From positions 744,001-808,000 of the forward strand of contig CAVPVY010000005.1 of NCBI GenBank assembly GCA_963709355.1: a stretch of 64,000 bases of DNA, given 5' to 3'. Below, one piece after another: positions 26,245 through 34,408 of the stretch (its first letter is position 1; each line of letters begins with the position of its first letter). The notes beneath the pieces are model-generated. The model saw nothing but the letters and a program-made list of their open reading frames with translations, searched no databases and had not been told where the DNA came from. A program made the position numbers and the translations under genes. Source of the stretch: PLOWO2-12-38-17 sp963709355 (lineage in GTDB: Bacteria > Planctomycetota > Brocadiia > Brocadiales > Brocadiaceae).

Positions 26245-27018
26245 ATGAAATATAGTTCAATATTAAGAATATTTGTTTTGATTATTATTTTAACAACTAT
26301 ATGTAGATGCATATTATTGGCAGCAGATATAAGTGTTAAGGTAGATGCATCGAACGATATGGGACATGTATCAGCTCTTTTTAGCAGTAGTATATGGATT
26401 CAGAATCTTGGAAACCCTGGGTCCTCTTATATAATTGAAAAGTTTCTTAAAGATAATAAACCATCAGTTGTGCAACTAAGCATTCCCATATTGCAAAATA
26501 CAAAAGATTTTGAAGATTTCAAGGAGACACTTAAAACATATTTCAGTATGCCAAGCTCGTTAAGTTTTATAAATAAAGCGAAAGAGTATAACACCCTTGT
26601 TATTATTGGTTATGACCCTTGTCCAATGCCTGAATGGCTTTCTTCCAATCCGGGGAATCTTGAAAAAGTTTCAGATTGGGGGGGTACTGTTCAGGCGTGT
26701 TCACCACCAAAAGATTACAAATTGTGGGGAGAGGTTGTTAAATACACATTAGGCTACCTTAGTTCATTAGGACTAAATAATCTTGGCTTCTATATCGGAC
26801 ACGAGCAGGAGCGTGATTGGATTGGAGATGAAGAAAGCTTTTTTGAATATTATGCAGAAACGGCAAATGTAGTAAAAACTATAAGCAACAGGATTATGGT
26901 AGGTGGACCGGGACCATCTTGGATAACTGCCGAAAGAAATAATTGCGATACGTATTTGTCTGAAGATATTCGTTTAACATGCCTCGAAGACGGGGGTTGG
27001 GCGGAATCCGGAGAATGA
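26245..27018 (+). pseudogene. GH39-like glycoside hydrolase, N-terminal part before a frameshift
   Basis: The first 257 codons of a secreted glycoside hydrolase. Residues 1-30 form a signal peptide or anchor, and GGAGG at 26226-26230 precedes the ATG. The segment Y-I-G-H-E-Q-E-R-D-W near residue 185 is where GH39 enzymes carry the acid/base Glu, followed by a V-G-G-P region. The frame breaks near a G5 run at 26992-26996 and ends at TGA 27016. Removing one G joins it smoothly to the next frame. The gene may be broken, phase-variable or wrongly sequenced. It probably trims or modifies the polysaccharide outside the cytoplasm. Confidence 0.65.
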
Positions 27019-28534
27019 ACCTTTTATAAAAAACTTTATTGAGTATGTTGCCAAAAACAATATTCCTTTAGATTTTATAAACTGGCATTCGTTTGGTGTT
27101 CTTCCCTCTGGTTTTCAAAACTCGGTAACACTTATAAATGAATGGTTACGAGAGAATAAGCTGGAAGATGTATATCTTTATGTTTCTGATTGGACATACT
27201 GGACATTCCCTCCATATCCAGATGATATTTTGGATAGTCAGGAAACGGCTGCTTATATTGTTAATGCTTTATACTTTATGTGGAAGGCTGGCATTGATTG
27301 GCATGGGCATGACTTTGATGTTCGTGATTACGGTGGTCGTGAGAAAGCAGTTAAAAAAGCACGAAATAATTCAAACTTTATAGGGGATTGGAGCCTATTT
27401 ACATGGGGGGGGGTGATAGGCGGAGGTATCCAAAAACCAATGTATAATGCTTTTAAAGCAATTAGCATGGCTATATCTGAAGATAACAATGAACCTCTGA
27501 AAGTAATCGAAACAGAATCTACACCCGAAAGCAATGTAACAGCATTTGCAACCCTCGCAGATAATCAAAAGAGGATTTCCATCATACTATCTAATTTTGT
27601 TCCTGAAGATACAATGCGGTTGAAAAAATACCTACTTTACGATATTAACCGACAAACAGGATTTTTAGAAGACGAAAAAGAACTTATATTAAAAAGTATA
27701 AAAGGAAATGAAGGCAATAAAAAGAAAATGGAAGACGCCATTTTACAATGCATAAATAGATTGGTCTCTACATTAAAAGACCAGAAAAAAGTTGAGGCCC
27801 TTAATTTCATTGCAAAAGTTTATGAAAGTTTAAATACTGAAAAAGGCCTTAGTCCTATACTGAGCGCATCCAAAGAACTGAAATATCCAGAAACGCAGAG
27901 AATTGCAAATACGATCATAGGTCTCATGGATGCCCAGAAAAATCCAACACAAGTACAGCTTCATCTAACCAGTATTCCCTTCAGTGGAAAGACAGAGGTT
28001 ACAACCTATATCATTGATAGCACACACAGTAATGCCTGCAGTCTTAATAAAAGAACTGAGCCAAAGAGAACTACGGCTCCTTGTGGAATTGGGGGTGCAG
28101 TAGATTATGCCGTATGGAATGCTCGAGGAAAGGCACAAAAAGAGGGAGTATACGTGGCAGAGGACTATCTCTTTTCCTTAGGATATACAGATAAAGAGGT
28201 GGGATTTGTAAAAGACAGTATCCAGAAGTGTAGGAAGAGCAAAAATGTAAAAGAATGCCTGAATAAATTACTAAGAGACACGAGCTTTAAATTTAGTTAT
28301 CCGCTGGAAAAAGTAAAAGAAGACTTTAAAGAAACATTTAAGAGATATAACGAATCGTATCATACCAATTATTATAGAGCAATTGATGAGATTAATAATT
28401 GGAATGAAATTTCTCTGGAAGGTTCAGAAGTAGTTAATAGAATCGGTATTCAAAATAATGGTTGTACCATTAGTCTTAATATGGAACCAAATTCGGTAGC
28501 TTTGGTAATTCTTAATAAAGAACCTGAGAAATGA
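26990..28534 (+). pseudogene. GH39-like glycoside hydrolase, C-terminal part in the +1 frame
   Basis: The continuation of the hydrolase in the second frame, with coding sense from about 26990 (N-P-E-N-E-P-F-I-K) to TGA 28532-28534. D-F-I-N-W-H-S-F-G and W-K-A-G-I-D-W-H-G match the GH39 barrel end. A middle section of about 200 residues is unusual and charged. The last strand, P-N-S-V-A-L-V-I-L, is the typical GH39 beta-domain end. A G9 run at 27405-27413 is translated through in frame. The stop overlaps the next ATG (ATGA). A nearer start for this half would be TTG 27230, but that would lack most of the barrel. Confidence 0.6.
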
Positions 28535-30018
28535 GAGCTTTTGTTTTATCTAGACAGAAATTCCCCTTTACTACTCTATTTATAGGTATTTTTTTGGGTT
28601 TATTTGTTGTATTAGACCCATTTATTACAAATATTATTGTCTGTAAAATTGAACTGACAGTTCCAATTCTGCATAAAAATATTTTCAAATTATATCCTTA
28701 TGAAATATCTACATTTCTTTTCCTTATAATTATTATATCAATTTATATAAAGAAACTTGCAGCGTATATCTTTCTTAATACTGAGAAGGCATTTCTTGTT
28801 TTGTATATTATTGGTGTGCAAACCATAGCGTTAACAAATGTTAGCAAAATAGATTTAAGCGAGATTATAGTAATAATCTTTTTATTATTGTTTGCAGCAA
28901 AATATATGGTTGTACATAAAAAGGTTACTGTTACTCCTTTTGATTTGATGAACTTGCTCTTTACGATATCGGTACTCATTCCTGCTTTTAATAATGGTAA
29001 ACCGATTTATTTTGTAACCTCCACGCTTACGGTTTTAAAGTTCTTATTTATTGGTTTCTTGATGGTAGCATGTATAGAAAATAAGGATAATTTAATTTTT
29101 TTCTTAAAATGGTTTGTAATAATAACAGGTGTCTCTTCGGTAATTGCTATATTACAGGAGATTGTTTATATAGTATTGGGAATCCCAATAGTGGGATTTG
29201 TAGATAGGGAAACCTTAATGCTTATGTTTGAACCAACGTCATTTGGCACTTTTTTGCGTGTCCCTGCTTTTTTTGGAAGCTATAAATCTTTTACTTTCTT
29301 TGCAAATACGGCAGCCCTTATAATTTTCAACTATTTTCTTTACAAAAAGTTGTTAAGCATTAAAAGGAAGAGTATTCTAATTATTTCTTTTTTATTAATA
29401 CTTATTTCCATTTTTTTAACATTTTCTAAAGATGCTTATTTAGCATTGTTTATTGGTTTGGTTTTATCTGTAATAATCTGGCGTCCGTATTTTATTTTTC
29501 ATCTCTTTTTCTGTGGTATATTATCAATTATTATTATTTACTTATTTGACTATATTGATGATATTAAGAATCTTGTTTATACAGAACTTCATTTTGGGGA
29601 ATATAGGGTGAGATTGCAATTATTTAGGGAAGGTGTCACAGGATTTTTATTCAATTCTCCATGGTTTGGAGTTGGCGTAGGAGAAGGCCACCTCTATACA
29701 GGACATTATTTGCGTTGGTCAGTACATAATTCTCTGGTTCAAGCGGCAGATGAGGTCGGCATAGTTGGTTTATCCGTTTATTTTATGTTATTGTGTTATA
29801 CGTTTTATAATATAATAAAAGTTAATCTTGTAGCAAAAGATGAATCTGACAAATGGATATCGGTAAGCATCTTAACAGGTTTTATTGCTTTTATAACAGC
29901 AATTCAATTCCATCCGTTTTTTATTGAAAAATTTACCTGGCTATATATGGGTGCTGTCCAGGCATACGTTTTGATTACTTTAAAAAGAGGTTTGGGTATT
30001 GTAAAAAGCAATGCATAA
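28531..30018 (+). CDS. O-antigen ligase/Wzy-type polymerase membrane protein
   Basis: A 495-residue protein with about 11-12 hydrophobic segments. A large outward loop near residues 350-410 contains G-V-G-V-G-E-G-H and H-N-S-L-V-Q-A-A-D-E-V-G-I-V-G. The H-N-x-x-x-x-x-x-E-x-G pattern is characteristic of WaaL/Wzy-family proteins. These polymerise lipid-linked repeat units or ligate the polymer to an acceptor at the periplasmic face. Neither role can be separated from sequence alone; in a locus with Wzx- and Wzz-like proteins, polymerase is the likelier one. It is coupled to the hydrolase by ATGA. Confidence 0.84.
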   Translation: MRAFVLSRQKFPFTTLFIGIFLGLFVVLDPFITNIIVCKIELTVPILHKNIFKLYPYEISTFLFLIIIISIYIKKLAAYIFLNTEKAFLVLYIIGVQTIALTNVSKIDLSEIIVIIFLLLFAAKYMVVHKKVTVTPFDLMNLLFTISVLIPAFNNGKPIYFVTSTLTVLKFLFIGFLMVACIENKDNLIFFLKWFVIITGVSSVIAILQEIVYIVLGIPIVGFVDRETLMLMFEPTSFGTFLRVPAFFGSYKSFTFFANTAALIIFNYFLYKKLLSIKRKSILIISFLLILISIFLTFSKDAYLALFIGLVLSVIIWRPYFIFHLFFCGILSIIIIYLFDYIDDIKNLVYTELHFGEYRVRLQLFREGVTGFLFNSPWFGVGVGEGHLYTGHYLRWSVHNSLVQAADEVGIVGLSVYFMLLCYTFYNIIKVNLVAKDESDKWISVSILTGFIAFITAIQFHPFFIEKFTWLYMGAVQAYVLITLKRGLGIVKSNA

Positions 30019-30177
30019 TAATAAATTATAAATGTTGTGGATGTCCAGGAAACCGGGTATATTAATTTGATTTAATTTTTCATTGAAATTCTAACGAGGC
30101 AATGTTAAAAACCTTTTATTATATATTTCTTAACGAATGGAGATTTATTTTACGACTGCCAATTTGAGTTAAAGATT

Positions 30178-31557
30178 ATGAAAAAGAACACTTTAATAGA
30201 ATACTGGTATGTGTTGTACGATAGAAGGCGGATGTTGCTGGTTATTGCATTCTCAACAGTAGTGACGGTGTTTATACTATCAAAGGTTATTCATCCTGTT
30301 TATGAGGCGAAGGCAGTATTCTTTGTTCCGAAAGAACCGGACGTTGCAACGTTTTTAGCCCCCCTAGGAGAGACTATGGCTAGAGTTCCGTACGCCCCTC
30401 CCGTAAAGGAGGAAGAGTTTGGTCCGTATATAGGCATTCTCAAGACAGAAACTATTGCACAATTGGTACAAAGAGATTTTCCACATAAAAAAATTAGAGA
30501 TCTCATGCAAAGAGATATAAGTTTTGAATTGAGTGATGAGTTTTTGTTAAATGTGTATGCAAGAGATAAAAACCCTGCATTAGCGGCTGGTATAGCTAAT
30601 GCCTATGTAAAATATTTTAGACAGTTGATGGATGGATATTCTTTAAAATCTCAGTTAGATAGACAAACTACGCTGGAAGAAGATATAAGGGTGAATCAGA
30701 AGAGGCTTTCAAAGGCAAAGTATGTATTAACTGTATTTCAACAAAAACACAAGACCGCAAACTTAGACGAGGAAACAAAACAGCTAATAGCCATGAAAAC
30801 AAATTTTGAAACTAATTTGAAGAATATGCAAATTAAGTATAGCGAGAATAAAAATAAAATCTTGGCTACAAAAAGAAAACTGAAAGACGAAGTACATGCA
30901 TTTAGAGTATCGGAACTTGTAATTACAAGCCCACTTTTAGAAAAATTAAAGGTACAGATTGTGGATATAGAAGCTAAAATGGCGAGTTTAAGGGTGGAGA
31001 TAAAAGAGTCGCATCCAGAATATATAATTCTTAAAAGGAATTACGAAGAGGTGAAAAAGAGTGTTAATAAGGAAATAGAGAATATATTGGAAAGCCAGAT
31101 AAAAGCACCTGATACGTTTTGTGAAAGTTTGAGAAGGCAATTAATTAATCTTTATGTGGAAAAAGAGGGGATAGAGGCAAATATAAGTGGAACAGAGAAG
31201 ACTCTGACAGGGATTGACAAAAGAATGCGTGAAATATCTAAATTGCAAGATCAACTCGACAACCTTGCCACAAGAGTGGAGAGGTATAAAAAGATTGTTG
31301 AGACACTTAACTTTAATTCACAGGAAGTTAATGCACAGTCAAAACGGGCGCCTCTGGTTGCCATTCAAGTAGAACAGGCAACACCTCCAACTAAGCCAGC
31401 CTTTCCTATTATGTGGTTAAATCTAATAGTAGGTTTTTTAATAGGTATTTTAGGAGGGGTATTTTATTGCTTCTTTATGAATTATTTGGAAGAGACAAGA
31501 GGTGTGAGGTTATATAGATTGCTAAAGGCTATTAAGGCTACAGAAGGCGAGGCATAA
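30178..31557 (+). CDS. Wzz/GumC-type chain-length determinant
   Basis: A 459-residue protein with a short cytoplasmic head, a first membrane helix near residues 19-37, a long mostly helical/coiled-coil periplasmic part and a second helix near 418-440. P-P-T-K-P-A-F-P just before the second helix is the proline-rich signature of Wzz/GumC polysaccharide co-polymerases. The tyrosine kinase domain found in BY-kinase fusions is absent, so phosphorylation control would need another protein. It should set polymer length with the polymerase upstream. It is 159 bases from that gene, so it may have its own promoter. Confidence 0.87.
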   Translation: MKKNTLIEYWYVLYDRRRMLLVIAFSTVVTVFILSKVIHPVYEAKAVFFVPKEPDVATFLAPLGETMARVPYAPPVKEEEFGPYIGILKTETIAQLVQRDFPHKKIRDLMQRDISFELSDEFLLNVYARDKNPALAAGIANAYVKYFRQLMDGYSLKSQLDRQTTLEEDIRVNQKRLSKAKYVLTVFQQKHKTANLDEETKQLIAMKTNFETNLKNMQIKYSENKNKILATKRKLKDEVHAFRVSELVITSPLLEKLKVQIVDIEAKMASLRVEIKESHPEYIILKRNYEEVKKSVNKEIENILESQIKAPDTFCESLRRQLINLYVEKEGIEANISGTEKTLTGIDKRMREISKLQDQLDNLATRVERYKKIVETLNFNSQEVNAQSKRAPLVAIQVEQATPPTKPAFPIMWLNLIVGFLIGILGGVFYCFFMNYLEETRGVRLYRLLKAIKATEGEA

Positions 31558-31566
31558 TTTTATAGT

Positions 31567-31806
31567 ATGAATGAAAAAGAAATATTGGTTATCTTAAATA
31601 AAATAGAAAGAAAGAAGTTTTTTAAATTAATTCAAAGCCAAGCCGAAAAAGAAGGGCATATATCTCCTGCACCTTTCCTTTTTTTAAGGAAATTAGGTAA
31701 CGTATTACAGTATACGGGAGGTATTCTCTTAGGAATATTTTCAGGTATCTTTACTTTGCTCTTAATATATATATTGGTTGTTTACCTCTTACATTTACAG
31801 TTATAG
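31567..31806 (+). CDS. Small membrane protein of unknown function
   Basis: A 79-residue protein with a charged N-terminal half (about residues 1-45) and one or two tightly spaced hydrophobic segments at about 48-76, rich in I, L, G and T. It begins 9 bases after the Wzz-like gene and is probably the last gene of the polysaccharide transcript. I recognise no family. The location suggests an accessory to the co-polymerase. It is short, but the clean hydrophobic pattern and tight spacing make it likely to be real. Confidence 0.6.
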   Translation: MNEKEILVILNKIERKKFFKLIQSQAEKEGHISPAPFLFLRKLGNVLQYTGGILLGIFSGIFTLLLIYILVVYLLHLQL

Positions 31807-31941
31807 ATTATCAAAATTAAGATAATTCCGGGTGATTGTGAAAGTTGCAACAGTTAGGGTGATGTTAGTTATTGTGGCAAGAGATAAAAGATTTTAAAAT
31901 TTTATATAAGGGGACACTAAAAATCGAATTTTATATTTTAT

Positions 31942-31963
31942 TATACTAAGTAATTCAATTACT
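31942..31963 (+). promoter_or_regulatory. Possible promoter and dyad before thiE
   Basis: TATACT at 31942-31947 could be a -10 element. Directly after it AGTAATT and AATTACT (31949-31963) form a 7-bp perfect dyad around one base, close to the expected transcript start. This could be an operator. No good -35 box is visible. Confidence 0.3.
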
Positions 31964-31976
31964 AGAGTCGTGTCCT

Positions 31977-32633
31977 ATGGTTCAAAAAAGGATTGATAAG
32001 CTTTCTCTCGTACTGATTACAGATAGAAGTCTTTGCAAACTATCATTTTCTGATACTGTTGGATTGGCATTAAAAGGTGGTGTTAGAACGGTACAATTAA
32101 GAGAAAAAGGACTTACAACTCACAAACTATATTCATTAGCAAATGAACTAAGGGGAATAACGCTAGATTTTGAGGCAAACTTAATAATTAATGACAGAGT
32201 TGATATCGCCCTTGCAGTAGAAGCAGATGGGGTACATCTTGGCTGGCAGTCACTTCCTTTTAATATAGTAAGAAGGGTACTTGGCGCTGAAAAACTCATT
32301 GGTGTCTCTACCCATAATCGCGAAGAGGCATTACAGGCACAGGATTTTGGTGCGGATTATATCACATTAGGACCTATATATAATACATCCTCAAAGGTAG
32401 GATTGCTTGAGCCTACAGGTCCTGATGAGATTCGAAATTTGAAAAGAGAAATTAAAATACCAATTATTGCATTAGGCGGGATTAATGAAGATACTATAAA
32501 AGATATTTTGGATAATGGAGCAGATGGCGTTGCCGTAATTTCGAGTATCATGAATGCTGATAATCCAGAACGTGTCGCCATATTTCTAAGTAATAAAATA
32601 AAAGAGTTTAAAAAGAATAACATTTTATTTTAA
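31977..32633 (+). CDS. thiE: Thiamine-phosphate synthase
   Basis: A 218-residue TIM-barrel enzyme that joins the pyrimidine and thiazole halves to give thiamine phosphate. L-I-T-D-R at the first strand, V-Q-L-R-E-K, N-D-R-V-D-I-A, D-G-V-H-L-G, G-V-S-T-H, Y-I-T-L-G-P-I-Y and A-L-G-G-I-N are the family landmarks in order. Length is usual for ThiE. The start ATG at 31977 has no strong ribosome binding site. hisI begins 33 bases after the stop. No other thiamine gene is nearby and no TPP riboswitch is apparent upstream. Confidence 0.93.
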   Translation: MVQKRIDKLSLVLITDRSLCKLSFSDTVGLALKGGVRTVQLREKGLTTHKLYSLANELRGITLDFEANLIINDRVDIALAVEADGVHLGWQSLPFNIVRRVLGAEKLIGVSTHNREEALQAQDFGADYITLGPIYNTSSKVGLLEPTGPDEIRNLKREIKIPIIALGGINEDTIKDILDNGADGVAVISSIMNADNPERVAIFLSNKIKEFKKNNILF

Positions 32634-32666
32634 CATACTTACAATGATAACAAAAAGAGAGGGCAT

Positions 32667-33050
32667 ATGCAGTTATTGGAAAGATTAAATTTTAACGAAA
32701 ATGGTCTTATTCCATCTATAATTGTAGATACAAAGGATGGGAAGGTGCTTACTTTATGTTATATGAACAGAGATGCAATTATAAAAACAATTGAAACGGG
32801 GAAGGTGCATGTATTTAGGCGGTCACAAAACCGTTTAATGATTAAAGGAGAAACATCTGGGCATATTCAGGTGGTTGAAAGGGTATTTCTTGATTGTGAG
32901 GGGAATTCACTGGTGCTTATAGTTGAACAGCATGTTGCCGCTTGCCATGCTGGTTATAGGACGTGTTTCTATCGTGAATATGTTTCAAAAACAGATAGTA
33001 TTCAAATCGAGGAAGATAAAGTGTTCGATCCAGAAAGGGTTTATAAGTAA
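32667..33050 (+). CDS. hisI: Phosphoribosyl-AMP cyclohydrolase
   Basis: A 127-residue enzyme for the third step of histidine synthesis, opening the adenine ring of PR-AMP. Y-M-N-R-D-A, F-R-R-S-Q-N-R-L, K-G-E-T-S-G-H and A-A-C-H-A-G-Y-R-T-C-F-Y-R mark it as HisI without a HisE domain. Cys77, Cys93 and Cys100 are the expected zinc ligands. The usual D-C-D-G-D magnesium site reads D-C-E-G-N (Asp76, Glu78, Asn80), so two of three acidic ligands are changed. It sits alone, apart from other his genes, after thiE. Confidence 0.92.
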   Translation: MQLLERLNFNENGLIPSIIVDTKDGKVLTLCYMNRDAIIKTIETGKVHVFRRSQNRLMIKGETSGHIQVVERVFLDCEGNSLVLIVEQHVAACHAGYRTCFYREYVSKTDSIQIEEDKVFDPERVYK

Positions 33051-33172
33051 TAAAGTATCTAACTTAAATACGAGAAAACACTTGAAAACAATTAGTTTAA
33101 ATGCTATATTTTTATATTATTTTTGCCTGATTAAAACTTTATTTTACCTCATCCACCGGAGGGGAAAAAATT

Positions 33173-33958
33173 ATGTACAAATACAAGAAATATGTTAGGT
33201 ATTTATTTATTGCAGCATTTGTGGGTTTGACTGGTTGTGCCGAATTGAGTGAATTAAGAAATTTAAATAGAAGGCAAGCAATAACAATCAGGGATCAGTC
33301 AGATGAGATCTCGAAACTAAAAAATCAAATGGGTTCTTTATCTGATAAACTTAAGGCAAGCGAAGAGGAGATGGCAAAACTCAGAAAGCTTGCTAAGTCT
33401 ATTGGTGGGGGCGTAACCGTGCGTGACACGGTAGAAGGTCCTGTAATTCTGTTCCCTGAAAAGATACTGTTTGATTCGGGAATGGCGGCAATAAAACCCA
33501 ACGGAGAAAAAGCATTAAAGAAAATGGCTGAATTTCTCGTCGAGAATCCTTCAATTTCTATCAGGATAGATGGTCATACTGATACAGACCCAATTGTAAG
33601 GACGAAGCATTTGTGGGATTCAAATCATCATCTATCCGCTGCACGTTCGTTGAGCGTATTTCACTTCTTGACAGAGAGTGAAAATATTGCCGAAGGAAAG
33701 ATTCATGTTGCTGGTTTTGGTCCTAATCGTCCAATTGCAATCAATGCCACAACTGCAGGAAAGAAAGAGAACAGAAGGGTTGAATTTCTAATTTTGAGCC
33801 AGCCGTTCCAGTTACCGCCAAAAGAATCTTCACTAAGTACAGAGCAGGAAACTGAGGCTGCAACAGAGCCTGAAGAAATTCTAGAAGAAATAACGTCCGA
33901 GATAACTGTGCCTCAGGAGGCTTCTGAAACAACAAGTGAAGAGACTGAAGAAAAATGA
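33173..33958 (+). CDS. OmpA-domain lipoprotein (Pal-like)
   Basis: A 261-residue exported protein. The signal peptide ends in the lipobox L-T-G-C with Cys22 to be lipidated. A short coiled coil (about 30-75) leads to an OmpA C-terminal domain (about 95-205). That domain has I-L-F-D-S-G, I-R-I-D-G-H-T-D-T-D, N-H-H-L-S-A-A-R-S and E-N-R-R-V-E-F, the landmarks of peptidoglycan-binding Pal/OmpA domains. The last 45 residues are rich in Glu, Thr and Ser and probably disordered. GGAGGGG lies just before the ATG. It likely links the outer membrane to peptidoglycan. Confidence 0.9.
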   Translation: MYKYKKYVRYLFIAAFVGLTGCAELSELRNLNRRQAITIRDQSDEISKLKNQMGSLSDKLKASEEEMAKLRKLAKSIGGGVTVRDTVEGPVILFPEKILFDSGMAAIKPNGEKALKKMAEFLVENPSISIRIDGHTDTDPIVRTKHLWDSNHHLSAARSLSVFHFLTESENIAEGKIHVAGFGPNRPIAINATTAGKKENRRVEFLILSQPFQLPPKESSLSTEQETEAATEPEEILEEITSEITVPQEASETTSEETEEK

Positions 33959-34033
33959 TTTTTTAGAAAAGTTTAGTTGACAAAACAAATACCTGCCAAT
34001 AGAATTAATTTACAAATTTAATTTAAAAGAATC

Positions 34034-34079
34034 TAATCTAAAACCCTGAATTTTGATCAAAATTCAGGGTTTTAGATTA
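34034..34079. terminator. Perfect 46-bp palindrome, likely terminator of the OmpA lipoprotein gene
   Basis: Two 23-base arms are perfectly complementary with no spacer, centred on GATC at 34055-34058. The core ACCCTGAATTTTGATC pairs fully. It lies 76 bases after the lipoprotein stop. As RNA it would form a very stable hairpin; T-richness follows only loosely (34089-34096). It could work in both directions or be a protein-binding site. Confidence 0.6.
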
Positions 34080-34359
34080 AAGTGGTATTTTTTATATAAT
34101 TAATTGGTGTAGAGACGGATATGAGGGTTAAGGAATACAGTTATGCGAGATATTACTTGAAATAGTTACAGAGTGTTTATACTAAATTGGGAATTTGTAT
34201 TGTATATTTTCAGCTTTGTTTAAATAACTTAAAATAAAAACAGGTGTAATTATTCTGCATTATCCACAGTTTCCAATCCAAGTTAAAGTTTAACCCCAAA
34301 AACAGAAGCACACCTTTAAAGGATTCTTAAGTTGTATATAAGATGACCCTTAAACTAGT

Positions 34360-34380
34360 AATATTATTTGGAATAATATT
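34360..34380 (+). terminator. Terminator-like AT hairpin upstream of resB
   Basis: AATATTATT and AATAATATT pair over 9 bp around a three-base loop, and seven T's follow at 34385-34391. It lies 28 bases before the resB ATG. The stem has no G or C pairs, so termination would be weak; a control element in the leader is possible. Confidence 0.3.
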
Positions 34381-34408
34381 GGTGTTTTTTTAGTTTGGAA
34401 AATTAAAT

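Larger units (their letters stand above)
33959..34408. other. Intergenic region with palindrome and hairpin before resB
   Basis: No gene is seen in these 450 bases. They hold the 46-bp palindrome at 34034-34079 and an AT-only hairpin at 34360-34380 followed by seven T's at 34385-34391, just upstream of resB. The promoter of resB/ccsA should also lie here. Confidence 0.5.

Noticed and set aside
27138..27383. 81-codon ORF in a third frame of the GH39 region
   Set aside because: The second frame gives the continuous GH39-like sequence here, so this is a shadow.
1..31806. Exosortase/PEP-CTERM type exopolysaccharide locus
   Set aside because: I looked for an EpsH/exosortase and PEP-CTERM proteins and saw none within the window; the left part lies outside it.
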